A stretch of 56,489 bases of DNA from an uncultured Chlorobiaceae bacterium (GCA_903851385.1 CAINOC010000029.1:1-56489), one strand, 5' to 3'. Numbered from the stretch's first letter, positions 1 to 8,128 are shown. Notes: generated by a model from the letters alone, not told the origin. Made by a program: numbers and translations.

Positions 1-36
1 AGAAACGCAACGGTTAAGCCTTACCATCTAAATGTA

Positions 37-66
37 AAGCGGGGGATTTCTTCCCCGCTTTTTTTT
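37..66 (+). terminator. Intrinsic terminator of a gene left of the window
   Basis: An eight-pair GC-rich stem (37-44 with 53-60) runs into a T tract ending at 66. It would end a rightward gene lying mostly outside the window. One frame stops at 29-31, but only about nine codons are visible and the protein cannot be identified. Confidence 0.8.
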
Positions 67-149
67 CTCTCATCCTCCATTTTCGCATACACCATTCTTC
101 CGGTTGAGGTCAGACTGATCAAGGACTTCGAGATATTATACTCCAGGAA

Positions 150-1376
150 TTAATACGCTGTTGAAAAATCTGACAGATATGTCTTTATAGATTCATGCTT
201 TCCCAAGCCAAGTTTTTTGTGCATCCGGTAGCGTATGCTTTCCATTCCTCTTGTTGAGATACCGACAGATCGGGCAATTTCTACGGTGTCATAATTCAGC
301 TTGACAAGTAAGCTTATTCTCAGTTCGCGCTGGTTCAGGTTAGGATGCTTTTTCTGCAGTTTTGACAGAAAGAAAGAATCGGTTTCTGTTAGTTCGATGT
401 TCAGGCGCTTTTCTATTGTTTCTGTTTCTAAGAGTTTCAGGCACTCATCAGTCATTTTTCTTTTAACATCAGTATCAATGTCAAGAGCGTGTATCTGGTC
501 AAGGAGATTTCTGAGCGCATTGGTCTTTTCTGAAATTGCCGTAGCCACTCTTGTCAGCTCCATATCCTGAGCAGCAACCCTTGCCCTTAGAGTGGTCAAC
601 TGTGCTTCAAACTCATGGATAGACTTTTTGCCAACTTCTGCTTGTGCATTCATTTTTATGATTGTTTGAGTTATTCTGGTTTCATAATCCTGTTGGAGCT
701 GTTTTATTTCATTCTCTTTTTCTATCTCTTTTGCTTTGTAGTCAGAGCGTAATGCATCTATAGCCTGAAAAAAAGGGTAATATTGACTGTCAGGAGCAGG
801 TACGGGGATGGGATAGTCCAGAATGTTGAGCCAGGACATCCTTGCGACAGCACCGAGAAACTGTCGTTTAAATTCAGAATGTTCACTTGCATCTTCATTT
901 TCCCCGTTCCCAGATAAGGTATCATTTGCTTTGAATGCCAGTGCCTTTTTTACCGCATTCTGATAGGTTTCTGTCTGAAGGATACAAAAATTATCAGGTG
1001 CAACTGCAGCAAAAGAGTCTACGATGATGGACATGGAAGGGCATACATTGAAAAAACAGACCAAACCCAGAAATGGCTGCCAATGAAACAGCAAATCGGT
1101 AATGGCCTTCTTATAGGCATAAGAAATATCAGTAACGTGATTGAGATCAAATATGACATGAAACCTCTTGTTTACAAGGCCGGTTTCGCTGAGTACAAGC
1201 TTCAACAGATCAACATCCATGAAGTCCAGCTCTATATCATGATTGGCTTGAGCCCACGTATGAACGATGTCACCGTCCAGTATTCTGGCCTGTTTGGTGT
1301 AATCAGCCTCAGGATGATGGTTTCTCCAGTAAGTCTTTTCGGTTACTGTTAATTCCTGCAGCTTTGTGATTGCCAT
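150..1376 (-). CDS. LuxR-type HTH regulator with central coiled coil
   Basis: A 408-residue protein. The C-terminal part (about residues 350-400) has a LuxR/GerE-like helix-turn-helix of the Bacteroidetes/Chlorobi sort, with the core EIARSVGISTRGMESIR. Residues about 215-300 are rich in Lys, Glu and Gln and look like a coiled coil. The N-terminal 200 residues match nothing I recognise and have no receiver phosphorylation motif that I can see, so the sensed signal is unknown. There is no signal peptide or membrane segment, so it is probably cytoplasmic. It stands alone, with about 215 bases of AT-rich sequence upstream. The DNA-binding role is well supported; targets are unknown. Confidence 0.75.
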   Translation of the reverse strand: MAITKLQELTVTEKTYWRNHHPEADYTKQARILDGDIVHTWAQANHDIELDFMDVDLLKLVLSETGLVNKRFHVIFDLNHVTDISYAYKKAITDLLFHWQPFLGLVCFFNVCPSMSIIVDSFAAVAPDNFCILQTETYQNAVKKALAFKANDTLSGNGENEDASEHSEFKRQFLGAVARMSWLNILDYPIPVPAPDSQYYPFFQAIDALRSDYKAKEIEKENEIKQLQQDYETRITQTIIKMNAQAEVGKKSIHEFEAQLTTLRARVAAQDMELTRVATAISEKTNALRNLLDQIHALDIDTDVKRKMTDECLKLLETETIEKRLNIELTETDSFFLSKLQKKHPNLNQRELRISLLVKLNYDTVEIARSVGISTRGMESIRYRMHKKLGLGKHESIKTYLSDFSTAY

Positions 1377-1541
1377 TACCGAAGGAAGAGAGTTGTTTGC
1401 AAACTACGCCTTGATTCTAATGCCTCATGATGTAATAATGCTATTTATTTTTAAAATAACATCATTTTTTCTTTAAAAGATGGCTGGTACGCCAATAAAG
1501 GGTATTGTATTACGTCGTCTGGTGAAGATATTTGCTGTAAT

Positions 1542-1575
1542 AGAAAAAGCCCCAACTTGCGAAGGGGCTTTTTCT
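1542..1575 (-). terminator. Terminator downstream of the small secreted protein gene
   Basis: A twelve-pair inverted repeat (1542-1553 with 1564-1575) with a GGGGC/GCCCC core and T-rich flanks on both strands. It closes the minus-strand unit 1933-1595. It could also act in the other direction, but no plus-strand gene feeds it. A very similar terminator lies at 55327-55356 behind another small-protein gene. Confidence 0.8.
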
Positions 1576-1594
1576 ATGGTAAAATACCGACAGC

Positions 1595-1642
1595 TTATCT
1601 TGAAGTACTCATCTCATCAACATCATTTGCATTACTAGCCAT
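1595..1642 (-). CDS. Possible 15-residue micro-ORF (MASNAND-type), conserved at a second locus
   Basis: This reading frame would encode MASNANDVDEMSTSR. It lies in the 3' region of the Lys/Ala-rich gene, in frame with it but after its TAA stop. A related frame, MARNANDDDSMKQ, is at 55383-55424 in the same position relative to a terminator. The first 26 bases agree at 23 positions. Similarity continues beyond the stop codon towards the terminator, so the conserved unit may be a 3' RNA element and not a peptide. No clear Shine-Dalgarno sequence is visible. Confidence 0.3.
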   Translation of the reverse strand: MASNANDVDEMSTSR

Positions 1643-1669
1643 CAATAGCACTCTTCTAAAGAGAAGAGC

Positions 1670-1933
1670 TTACTTTGCTTCTGGTGCTGCTGCTTCAACT
1701 TTCTTTGCTGCTTTCTTTGAAACTTTCTTTGCCTTTTTAGCTTTCTTGGCTTTCTTTGCAACTTTCTTTTCTGTCTTTACTTCTGGCTTTGCATCAGCTT
1801 TTGCTTCAGCTGCAGGTGCGGTTACTGCTGCAGGAGCTTTTGCTGCTGCTTTGTCCGCTGCGAAAGAAACACCACCGAAGATTCCGGAGATAGCAAGAGA
1901 CATAACAAGACCAGCGATAAAATTCTTTTTCAT
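1670..1933 (-). CDS. Small secreted Lys/Ala-rich protein
   Basis: An 87-residue protein. Residues 1-25 form a signal peptide (MKKN start, hydrophobic core, cleavage probably after SFA). The mature part is almost only Ala, Lys, Glu, Pro and Val, with KKAKKAKKAKK near residues 60-70, similar in composition to histone-H1-like tails. The low-complexity composition makes homology weak evidence, so no function is assigned. It is a single-gene unit ending at the 1542-1575 terminator. A second, even smaller exported peptide near 55.7 kb has a similar signal sequence. Confidence 0.65.
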   Translation of the reverse strand: MKKNFIAGLVMSLAISGIFGGVSFAADKAAAKAPAAVTAPAAEAKADAKPEVKTEKKVAKKAKKAKKAKKVSKKAAKKVEAAAPEAK

Positions 1934-2096
1934 TTGGGTATAAGTTTAAGTTTTATAATTCGTTGGAACCAAGGTTATCCTGCTTCCTATATACTACTAC
2001 GCAGGGCATTGACTTTTCTTTCAATAAATCGTTCTTTCCGAAAAAAAACATTACAAAGGCCTGTATTGCCGAAGTTATACCTGATCCCCGCCCCCT

Positions 2097-2131
2097 TGTC
2101 ATCCCGAACTCCTGTGAGGGATCTATCTTTT
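2097..2131 (+). repeat. Dispersed intergenic repeat, family A
   Basis: A copy of a short element with core GTCATCCCGAA...GTGAGGGATCT. Related copies lie at 6671-6700, 47717-47745, 54774-54800, 55898-55927 and (inverted) 55946-55976. It sits between the small secreted protein gene and the decayed antitoxin. Confidence 0.6.
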
Positions 2132-2187
2132 CTTCCTCCCGTGTTTTATAAGTCCGTGCCGGATTATCTCGTCGATAGTTAAACACT

Positions 2188-2555
2188 ATGTCCAAAGCAG
2201 GAAGTAAACTTATCAAGTCAGCTAACCAGGCGCTGACCTATGTACGCGACGAAATGAGTGATGGTTTACTGTTCATGTTCCAGAGGAGATTGACGTTAAG
2301 TCTATCCGCAAGCGTTTGGGATTGACGCAACCTGAATTTTCTTCGCGGTTTGGCTTTGATGCTCGGGCGGTACAAGATTGGGAACAAAAACGCCGTCAAC
2401 CAGATCGGGCAGCACGGATTCTATTAACCGTCATTGCCCACGAACCTGAAGCAGTCAGCAGGGTATTAACCCATGAAGCGCGGATGATGTTATGCTCCAT
2501 AAGCCTGCATCGACTTAAGCGTCTTTTTTGCCGTTCTGTATATCCCACACAATAG
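2188..2555 (+). pseudogene. Frameshifted HigA/Xre-type antitoxin
   Basis: An ATG at 2188 opens a frame that begins like a HigA-type antitoxin (MSKAGSKLIKSANQALTY). It loses phase near 2263-2270, where one base appears to be missing. The next frame continues with [19 protein letters not shown] and an Xre-like helix-turn-helix ([20 protein letters not shown]). The ending after about 2484 also looks non-homologous and reads on to a stop at 2555. No HigB-type toxin is present upstream. I read it as the decayed remains of a toxin-antitoxin module. Confidence 0.65.
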
Positions 2556-2760
2556 TATCTGAACTAAAATCCTGTTCGTTCGGCCACATAATACCATGGT
2601 GAGCGGGACGAACGAGGCGAAAATACGATTCGTCTTGAAGTTCTTTAAACGCACTGCCACCGAAATAGGGTTTGACATCAAAAGTCCCCGAAATGCCGCT
2701 GCTCGTTACAATTTCGATAAGGAAGTTATCCTGCGGAATAGCGCTGATGATTTTATCCAT
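2515..2760 (-). CDS. DUF2442-family protein
   Basis: An 81-residue protein resembling the DUF2442 family, with the typical run [19 protein letters not shown] and a WPNEQD motif. Family members usually sit directly behind a DUF4160 gene, as here, and the pair is often discussed as toxin-antitoxin-like without a proven mechanism. Its start overlaps the 3' end of the DUF4160 frame by 55 bases. Its C-terminal end overlaps the antisense tail of the decayed antitoxin. Function unknown. Confidence 0.65.
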   Translation of the reverse strand: MDKIISAIPQDNFLIEIVTSSGISGTFDVKPYFGGSAFKELQDESYFRLVRPAHHGIMWPNEQDFSSDTIVWDIQNGKKDA

Positions 2761-3026
2761 CTCTCTCCTCTTATTTTTAACGGGTCAATCTTAAAAACGG
2801 GCTCACTGGCAACTGCCAACTTCCAATCAGCCATCAAATCTTTCTTATGAAACTCAATCCATGCCTGGAACAGTTTCATCTTGGCCGGCGGCAGACTCCC
2901 AATAAGAACTTCACCATCGTATATAGCTATTGATGCGTTGTGGTCTCCGTATTCTGCATGGATATGCGGTCGAGCATGCTTTTTGTTGTCATAAAAATAC
3001 ATCAGGATAAGAATTCCGTAAAACAT
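2706..3026 (-). CDS. DUF4160-family protein, ends possibly altered
   Basis: A 106-residue frame with the DUF4160 core: MFYGI, then HARPHIHAEYGD and ADWKLAV. Family members usually begin MPTISMFYGI. Here an ATG-CCT-ACG lies just upstream (minus-strand start at 3042) but is out of phase by one base, apparently a single T insertion. The intact frame therefore starts at the internal Met of MFYG. The C-terminal end also runs about 25 residues past the usual KIDPL end, into the DUF2442 start. The gene may be damaged or may use the internal start. Confidence 0.55.
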   Translation of the reverse strand: MFYGILILMYFYDNKKHARPHIHAEYGDHNASIAIYDGEVLIGSLPPAKMKLFQAWIEFHKKDLMADWKLAVASEPVFKIDPLKIRGERWIKSSALFRRITSLSKL

Positions 3027-3042
3027 CGATATACGTAGGCAT

Positions 3043-3386
3043 AACTATTATCCCTTTGATTGTCTTATTTTCTCTCAATATGACAACTATTCTTCAGTAA
3101 CACACTTTTTTCCCTGTACTTGGAAAATGTAAAGAATTATGTGGTCACGACTAAATCAATTCGAAAATTTTCCCCATAACTCTCCGCCTTTTCCCTCATC
3201 CAATCACCTCAATTTTATTTGCCAACATGATGCTTCTCAAGCTGGTAGCATATTTGTTTTGAAGGGTTCCGAAAATTGCCAGGGTGCTGCAGACGTACAT
3301 CTTCGCAACGCATTATCTCAGAAAAATGTAACTTGTGCTTTATATGCAGGTATAGCGGATGTAATGATAGCCTAGACTGAAGCACA
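3043..3386. other. Gap with no supported gene
   Basis: 344 AT-rich bases between the DUF4160 gene and trmO. Open frames on both strands have no recognisable family, no good ribosome site and odd composition. I see no tRNA, hairpin terminator or repeat here. It probably carries the trmO promoter. Confidence 0.4.
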
Positions 3387-3848
3387 ATGATCATAGCACC
3401 GATTGGCGTCATCAATACCCCTTACAAAACAAAGGAAGAGTGTCCAATTCAACCGGTCTACTCTTCTGACTCTCTTGGCAGAGTGGAAGTATTTACTGAA
3501 TATGAGCATGGGTTGAAAGATATTGAAACTTTCTCCCACCTCTATCTGCTCTACCATTTTGATCGGGCCGACACGATTGATCTGGTACGTTCAACCTTTC
3601 TTGACGATGATCCCCATGGCATCTATGCATCGCACCATCCCTGCAGGCCAAATGGCATAGGGTTATCAATCGTGAAACTGGTGCGTCGCCAAAAGAATAT
3701 CCTGTTTGTTGAAGGGACTGACATGCTGGACAAGACACCCATTCTTGACATAAAGCCCTACCTCCCTCAGTATGATGCTATCCTTGATGCTTCTCAAGGT
3801 TGGACAGCAGGCAAACAAAGGCGCCCAAAACCTGAAGGAAGAGAGTAG
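3387..3848 (+). CDS. trmO: TrmO-family tRNA methyltransferase (TsaA/YaeB-like)
   Basis: A 153-residue protein of the UPF0066/TsaA family. In E. coli, TrmO uses S-adenosylmethionine to N6-methylate t6A37 in threonine tRNAs. Visible family motifs are IGVINTPYKTKEECPIQP at the N-terminus, LVRSTF, HPCRPNGIGLS (about residues 85-95) and DMLDKTPILDIKPYLP (about 113-128). The length fits the single-domain form without the C-terminal extension of E. coli TrmO. It stands alone, followed 55 bases later by corA. The family call is firm; the exact tRNA substrate is inferred. Confidence 0.8.
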   Translation: MIIAPIGVINTPYKTKEECPIQPVYSSDSLGRVEVFTEYEHGLKDIETFSHLYLLYHFDRADTIDLVRSTFLDDDPHGIYASHHPCRPNGIGLSIVKLVRRQKNILFVEGTDMLDKTPILDIKPYLPQYDAILDASQGWTAGKQRRPKPEGRE

Positions 3849-3903
3849 ATCATAAAGGCTGAAATCATGATATAAAAAGTGAACGAATTGAGGTGCCCTG
3901 ATT

Positions 3904-5028
3904 ATGAAAGGTAAAAAAAGTTGGCGCACAGTCCGGGCAGCTCACCCGGCAGTGAAGCCCATGAAAAAGGTGATGCGGAACCTTTCGAAAACCATAGGGC
4001 AGCCTGCCGGTACTCTCCAGCACATCGGAGAGCAGAAAACCGACTTTCCGGACATAACGGTTTTTGGTTACGATGAAAATCACGAATTTCACATGCCGCT
4101 CAAGAGCATTGCTGAATGCGCAGCCTTGAAGGATAAGCAGAAGGTTCTCTGGGTGAATATTGACGGTCTTCATGATGTGTCGGTCATTGAAGCGGTCGGC
4201 AAGCTTTTCGATATCCATCCGCTTACCCTCGAAGATATTCTGCATACCGAGCAGCGTTCCAAAATAGAGGACTTTGAACGCTACCTGTTTCTTGTGTTCA
4301 AAGCACTTGATCATGATCCTCAAACAGGCGAGATCACTGAAGAGCAGATGAGTCTGGTGATCGGCAGCAATTTTGTTTTGACGTTTCAGGAAAAACCGGG
4401 GGACATGTTTGACGCTCTCAGGGCAAGGATAATAAACCCTGGAACATCAATCAGAAAGCGGGGAGCGGACTACCTTGCCTATGGTCTGATTGATGCTATC
4501 GTCGACAGTTATTTTGTTATACTTGAACAACTTGAAAGCCGGATCGAACTTCTCGACCAGGAGCTGTTTGAAACATCAGGACGTGACACTTTTGAGTCCA
4601 TCTATGTACTGAAAAAGGAGCTTATTCATTTAAGAAAATCGGTAAGACCGATGCGGGAGATCATCAACAGTATCAGCAGGGAACACTATACGGTCATTGA
4701 TGATAAAGCTACCTGGCCTTTTTTCAGGGATGTCTACGATAATGTCATTTTAATCAATGAAACCATTGAAACCTATCGTGATATCGTTATCGGCATGTAC
4801 GATACATGGCTTGCCATTGTCAACAACCGGATGAACGAAATCATGAAGGTGCTGACCACCATCGCTACGGTATTTATGCCGCTCTCTTTTCTTACCGGAG
4901 TCTACGGAATGAATTTTCGTTTTTTACCGGGGCTCGAATGGCATTGGGGATTTTTTGTACTGCTTGGATTCATGGGGATGATTGTTGCCGGAATGATGGT
5001 TTACTTTCGGACAAGAAAGTGGTTTTAG
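3904..5028 (+). CDS. corA: CorA-type Mg2+/Co2+ channel
   Basis: A 374-residue CorA protein, an inner-membrane divalent-cation channel. It has a long cytoplasmic N-terminal domain with the family stretch HPLTLEDILHTEQRSKIEDF. Two C-terminal membrane helices follow (about 315-334 and 346-366), with the signature YGMNF at 334-338. A basic tail RTRKWF closes the protein, as in other CorA proteins. The N-terminal 45 residues are basic and variable. The start at 3904 is the first ATG of the frame; a later Met at residue 20 is possible. No regulatory leader such as an M-box is visible in the short upstream gap. Confidence 0.92.
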   Translation: MKGKKSWRTVRAAHPAVKPMKKVMRNLSKTIGQPAGTLQHIGEQKTDFPDITVFGYDENHEFHMPLKSIAECAALKDKQKVLWVNIDGLHDVSVIEAVGKLFDIHPLTLEDILHTEQRSKIEDFERYLFLVFKALDHDPQTGEITEEQMSLVIGSNFVLTFQEKPGDMFDALRARIINPGTSIRKRGADYLAYGLIDAIVDSYFVILEQLESRIELLDQELFETSGRDTFESIYVLKKELIHLRKSVRPMREIINSISREHYTVIDDKATWPFFRDVYDNVILINETIETYRDIVIGMYDTWLAIVNNRMNEIMKVLTTIATVFMPLSFLTGVYGMNFRFLPGLEWHWGFFVLLGFMGMIVAGMMVYFRTRKWF

Positions 5029-5136
5029 GGTACCTTTTTGCATTCTGTCGGCAGCAGGTTGCTTTATACCCGAGCATGGGCTGCCTTTGCTATGCCCAAG
5101 AGGGAAAACAGCGTGTTCAGGCAAAGACGTGCCTGT

Positions 5137-5556
5137 TCAATTCGCAGGAAATTGCGACTCATCCCATTCATCCATCATATCCCAATCACGGCCAATGATT
5201 TCGCCAGGCTCTGTGCCCTTCAAATAAACACTATGGCTTGAGGGATCTTCGGCTAACCAGTCACATGGCATCCCTGTGCCACCTTGCATTCCTTCATAAA
5301 CACATACATCCTTCCAGCACATTATTCCATCTTGCTCGCCATAGCATTCAAACCCTAATTTCCACCACTCATCGAGCAATCTCTTCATCGCGTCATGGTT
5401 CATAGCCCCATCCCGAAAAAGAGAGGTATCAAACCAGACCCGGGCGTTCAAGGCCGCACTGTGGTCTTTAAGACAGCGCTCCCAGCCTCCGGGATATTTT
5501 TCCTCAATAACTTTTATTGGAACAATCAAATCTAAAAATTCCGTCATGATAGCCAT
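5137..5556 (-). CDS. Hypothetical protein, acidic, Trp-rich
   Basis: A 139-residue protein, counted from the ATG at 5556 because a good AAGGAG site lies five bases upstream; the frame itself stays open to 5637. It has many Trp and Cys residues and runs such as RVWFDTSLFRDGAMN and CDWLAEDPSSHSVYLKG. There is no signal peptide or membrane helix, so a soluble cytoplasmic protein is likely. I do not recognise a family. It is convergent with corA and divergent from the STAS gene, so context gives no functional clue. Confidence 0.55.
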   Translation of the reverse strand: MAIMTEFLDLIVPIKVIEEKYPGGWERCLKDHSAALNARVWFDTSLFRDGAMNHDAMKRLLDEWWKLGFECYGEQDGIMCWKDVCVYEGMQGGTGMPCDWLAEDPSSHSVYLKGTEPGEIIGRDWDMMDEWDESQFPAN

Positions 5557-5864
5557 CAAAGCTCCTTGGTGAAGAGGTGAACGGGGGTTGTAAAGATGAT
5601 AACAAAGAGAAAGTATTTCTTTAATCCAAACAGCCATCGCGTATGGTAGTTGTTACGAAAGAAGATATGGCACGGTGTCAGTCATTTAAAAATCATCATA
5701 ACCAATTGCAAATCAATCAAATAGCCGAAAGAGCTGTTATCTTCATCTCTCTGCCTGCAACTTTTTCCTCGCATTCAGTCAACAAAGAGATGTATCATCT
5801 TGAGCAAAGTTTCATTATAATCAAACACATTTGCCTGTGCATCCATTTTGATACCGTAATCGTC

Positions 5865-6500
5865 ATGAAATCTTCAGTTACCATCCGTAGAGAGCTAACC
5901 GTCCTGAAAATCGAAGAAGGCACCTTTGACTTTCGTCATGGGGAAGGATTTAACTCAATAGTTGCGGAATTGCTTGTCAAGGAAGAGAGCAAAAACCTTA
6001 TCATCGATTTTGCCGATGTAAAGGCCATTGACCCCACAGTCGTATCCTCAATCCGGTTCGCTCAAGAGTTTGCCAACAAGAGTGGAGGGGTGGTTATTTT
6101 TGTATCCCTCTGCAAGCTCATCAAGGATATGCTGAAACTCCAGGAACTGGACAAACAGCTCTATATATATTCGTCAATTCATGAGGTGCTGACGCTTATC
6201 GCTCCTGACGTGAAAGGCAAAAGGCAAGTTCGCAGAAAAAAAATAGTGCACCCTGATGATATTATTGATGAACTGCTCAAGAGTGAAGTTGTTGCCATAC
6301 CGAATATTCCTGACGATGATCTTCACGAAGAGCTTAATCTTGAAGATGACGCAGAAGAAGAGCTTGAAGAGGATCTTGATTCTTCTCAGCTGGAATCCGA
6401 CGAGCAGGATCTGTCCGAAGTTTCTGATTTGAAAGAATCACGCCCTAAAAAAAGAGGAAAATCAAAATTAGCCGGCACTGCGATCAAACCGGCAAAGTGA
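5865..6500 (+). CDS. STAS-domain protein with acidic C-terminal tail
   Basis: The frame is open from 5643, but homology-like sequence begins at the ATG at 5865 (MKSSVTIRRELTVLKIE), giving 211 residues. Residues 1-105 resemble a STAS domain of the anti-sigma-factor-antagonist type, with LIIDFADVKAIDPTVVSSIRF at the usual phosphoserine-loop position. The middle is basic (KGKRQVRRKK). It is followed by a strongly acidic stretch (about residues 145-190) and a Lys-rich end. STAS proteins bind partner kinases or sigma regulators, but no such partner is adjacent. The charged tail is unusual for a stand-alone STAS protein. Confidence 0.6.
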   Translation: MKSSVTIRRELTVLKIEEGTFDFRHGEGFNSIVAELLVKEESKNLIIDFADVKAIDPTVVSSIRFAQEFANKSGGVVIFVSLCKLIKDMLKLQELDKQLYIYSSIHEVLTLIAPDVKGKRQVRRKKIVHPDDIIDELLKSEVVAIPNIPDDDLHEELNLEDDAEEELEEDLDSSQLESDEQDLSEVSDLKESRPKKRGKSKLAGTAIKPAK

Positions 6501-6599
6501 AACATGGCCAACGGATAATCCGGGGTGAAGGAAGATTTGACAGCAGATACTGAGCTTACTCCGGTCCAGACTTTCGGTAAATCGGCTAATGCTTCAGGA

Positions 6600-6757
6600 T
6601 ATAAGTCATCAGCCGATTATCTTTTCAACTCGAAACGCATTCCCTTTTTCATCCCGAAACGCTTTCCTCCTGTCATCCCGAAACGTAGTGAGGGATCTAT
6701 TTTCTCTCTACCCCCAACCCCCAACCCCCAACCCCCAACTGCCAACTGCCAACTTAT
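6600..6757 (+). repeat. Composite intergenic repeat patch (families A and B)
   Basis: About 160 bases of repeats. Three degenerate copies of a CATCCCGAAACG unit end in a full family-A element (6671-6700, GTGAGGGATCT). A C-rich family-B tract follows, built from CCCCCAAC and CTGCCAA units (6711-6757). The same two families recur together at 54.4-54.9 kb and near 56 kb. Confidence 0.7.
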
Positions 6758-6762
6758 CTATC

Positions 6763-6963
6763 CTAACCTTCCTGTTTGTTTTGAGTGGTTTTTTTCTCCG
6801 GGGGATCTAAAGCATTCTTGATTTCACCTTCAAACTCACTTTGGGCTTTTTTAAACTCCCTCATCCCTTTTCCCATTCCTCTCATAAGTTCAGGTAATTT
6901 TGATGGGCCAAAAAGTAAAAGAACGGCTCCACCTATCAGTACTATATCCATTTGTCCAAACAT
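6763..6963 (-). CDS. tatA: Twin-arginine translocase subunit TatA/TatE
   Basis: A 66-residue TatA-family protein, part of the pore that exports folded proteins. It has a short periplasmic start (MFGQMD), one membrane helix (about residues 6-20) and the hinge FGPSKLPEL. The amphipathic helix LMRGMGKGMREFKKA and a charged tail end in Lys/Gln-rich sequence. The length is normal. It is a lone gene; tatC is not in the window. Its 3' end abuts the repeat patch. Confidence 0.9.
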   Translation of the reverse strand: MFGQMDIVLIGGAVLLLFGPSKLPELMRGMGKGMREFKKAQSEFEGEIKNALDPPEKKTTQNKQEG

Positions 6964-7051
6964 TGCAGAACTCCTTCAGGTTTTATGTCGTCAATTAATT
7001 GAATTGTAAGAATGCTTTTTTTGTTCCTGCCATAGCTTGATGCACCTGTTG

Positions 7052-7426
7052 CTATATGATTTTACAGGGAATAACAGCGTCTTCATCAAACGAATATATT
7101 GCGCATAACCGATGATATCCATCGGCAATGATGACCTTGCCATTATAGGTATCCCGAACTAAAAGAAGGGGAGCAATTGCAGCACCGGATTCTATTTTCT
7201 TTTGATCCTTTAGAACATGAGAATTACTGACGCCAAGAAGCGATAGCTCGGATGCCCTGAAAATGTCTTTCGCCTTGAACTTTGAAATTGGTGCTTTTTT
7301 CAATTCTTTCACAATCTTCTTTGCAAATAATTCTTCGAACAGCATGCTCAAATAGGATTTTGCCGCAGGATAATCATGCTCTTCCGGCTCACTCAGCCAT
7401 TTGATTTCAAATATTTTCTTTGCCAT
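7052..7426 (-). CDS. ParB-like (sulfiredoxin-fold) nuclease-domain protein
   Basis: A 124-residue soluble protein. The C-terminal third, with IADGYHRLCAIYSFDEDAVIPC preceded by PLLLVRDTYNGKV, resembles the small ParB/Srx-like domain in which a GYHR (GxxR) motif binds nucleotide. The N-terminal half (EIKWLSEPEEHDYPAAKSYL) is seen in small stand-alone proteins of unknown role. It is not near parA or an origin, so chromosome partitioning is unlikely. Function is unknown. Confidence 0.55.
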   Translation of the reverse strand: MAKKIFEIKWLSEPEEHDYPAAKSYLSMLFEELFAKKIVKELKKAPISKFKAKDIFRASELSLLGVSNSHVLKDQKKIESGAAIAPLLLVRDTYNGKVIIADGYHRLCAIYSFDEDAVIPCKII

Positions 7427-7474
7427 TGGTCGTTCTCCGTTCTTATTATTGGCTTAAGGTTGTCCGCATAAGGG

Positions 7475-8128
7475 TTATTGATTTCCGTGCTGCGTCCACT
7501 TTCGTTCCCTTCTATATTTTGTCACTGCAAAAGCAATGACCACAACAAAAACCACCGTTACCGGAACACTGTACATTACAACAAATTCACCGATATTCTG
7601 CCAATGTTTATCGAGCAGATACCCGCCGTAAACCAGTAAGCTATTCCAGACTGATGCACTTATCCCTGCCGCAATGAGCACCAGAAAAGCATTCAGATGC
7701 ATTAAGCCGGTAACCGGGGAAATAAATGACCGGGAGCCTAAAAGAAAGCGGTTGAGCAGCACTGCTAGATATCCATGAGCAGCAAACCGTTTGCGTATAA
7801 ATTCCATCTCTGCAGGTGGGAAAACCCTATGAATTTTTTCACCCCATCGAGGAGGTGTTGCGGAAATATCTCTGGCATAGAGTTTCATTCCAAACTTCCT
7901 GCTGATGAGGTAGATAACCATAAACCCCAAAGTTGAACCAAGAGACGGCCACATAATAGCCAATACAATGCTAAGTTTTTTGTATACAAGCAAATATCCT
8001 GTTAACGCAATTGGAGCATCAAAAGGGACTAGTGGGAAAAAATTTTTCAGAAACGCAATGATGAACAGAAGCAAATATATTGCCATTGGGTCCGCGGACT
8101 GCACGTAGGCAATTACTGATTCAAGCAT
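7475..8128 (-). CDS. DedA/SNARE-associated (VTT) membrane protein
   Basis: A 217-residue integral membrane protein of the DedA/VTT family. It has FFPLVPFDAPIALTGYLL near the N-terminus, then GSTLGFMVIYLISRKFG. The conserved loop RFLLGSRSFISPVTGL and a GISASVWNSLLVYGGYLLD segment follow, then a final helix and a basic tail. Family members act in membrane homeostasis and recycling of undecaprenyl phosphate or lipids. The length is typical. It is monocistronic as far as can be seen. Confidence 0.8.
   Translation of the reverse strand: MLESVIAYVQSADPMAIYLLLFIIAFLKNFFPLVPFDAPIALTGYLLVYKKLSIVLAIMWPSLGSTLGFMVIYLISRKFGMKLYARDISATPPRWGEKIHRVFPPAEMEFIRKRFAAHGYLAVLLNRFLLGSRSFISPVTGLMHLNAFLVLIAAGISASVWNSLLVYGGYLLDKHWQNIGEFVVMYSVPVTVVFVVVIAFAVTKYRRERKWTQHGNQ

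Noticed and set aside
1953-2216. An 87-residue minus-strand frame and overlapping plus-strand frames
   Set aside because: They read through a family-A repeat and the start of the antitoxin relic and match no family.
2806-2830. A family-B repeat copy (GGCAACTGCCAACTTCCAA)
   Set aside because: It lies inside the DUF4160 coding region, where it encodes the conserved ADWKLAV block, so the likeness is probably chance.
3139-3375. A 78-residue plus-strand frame upstream of trmO
   Set aside because: There is no ribosome site, no family likeness and unusual composition.
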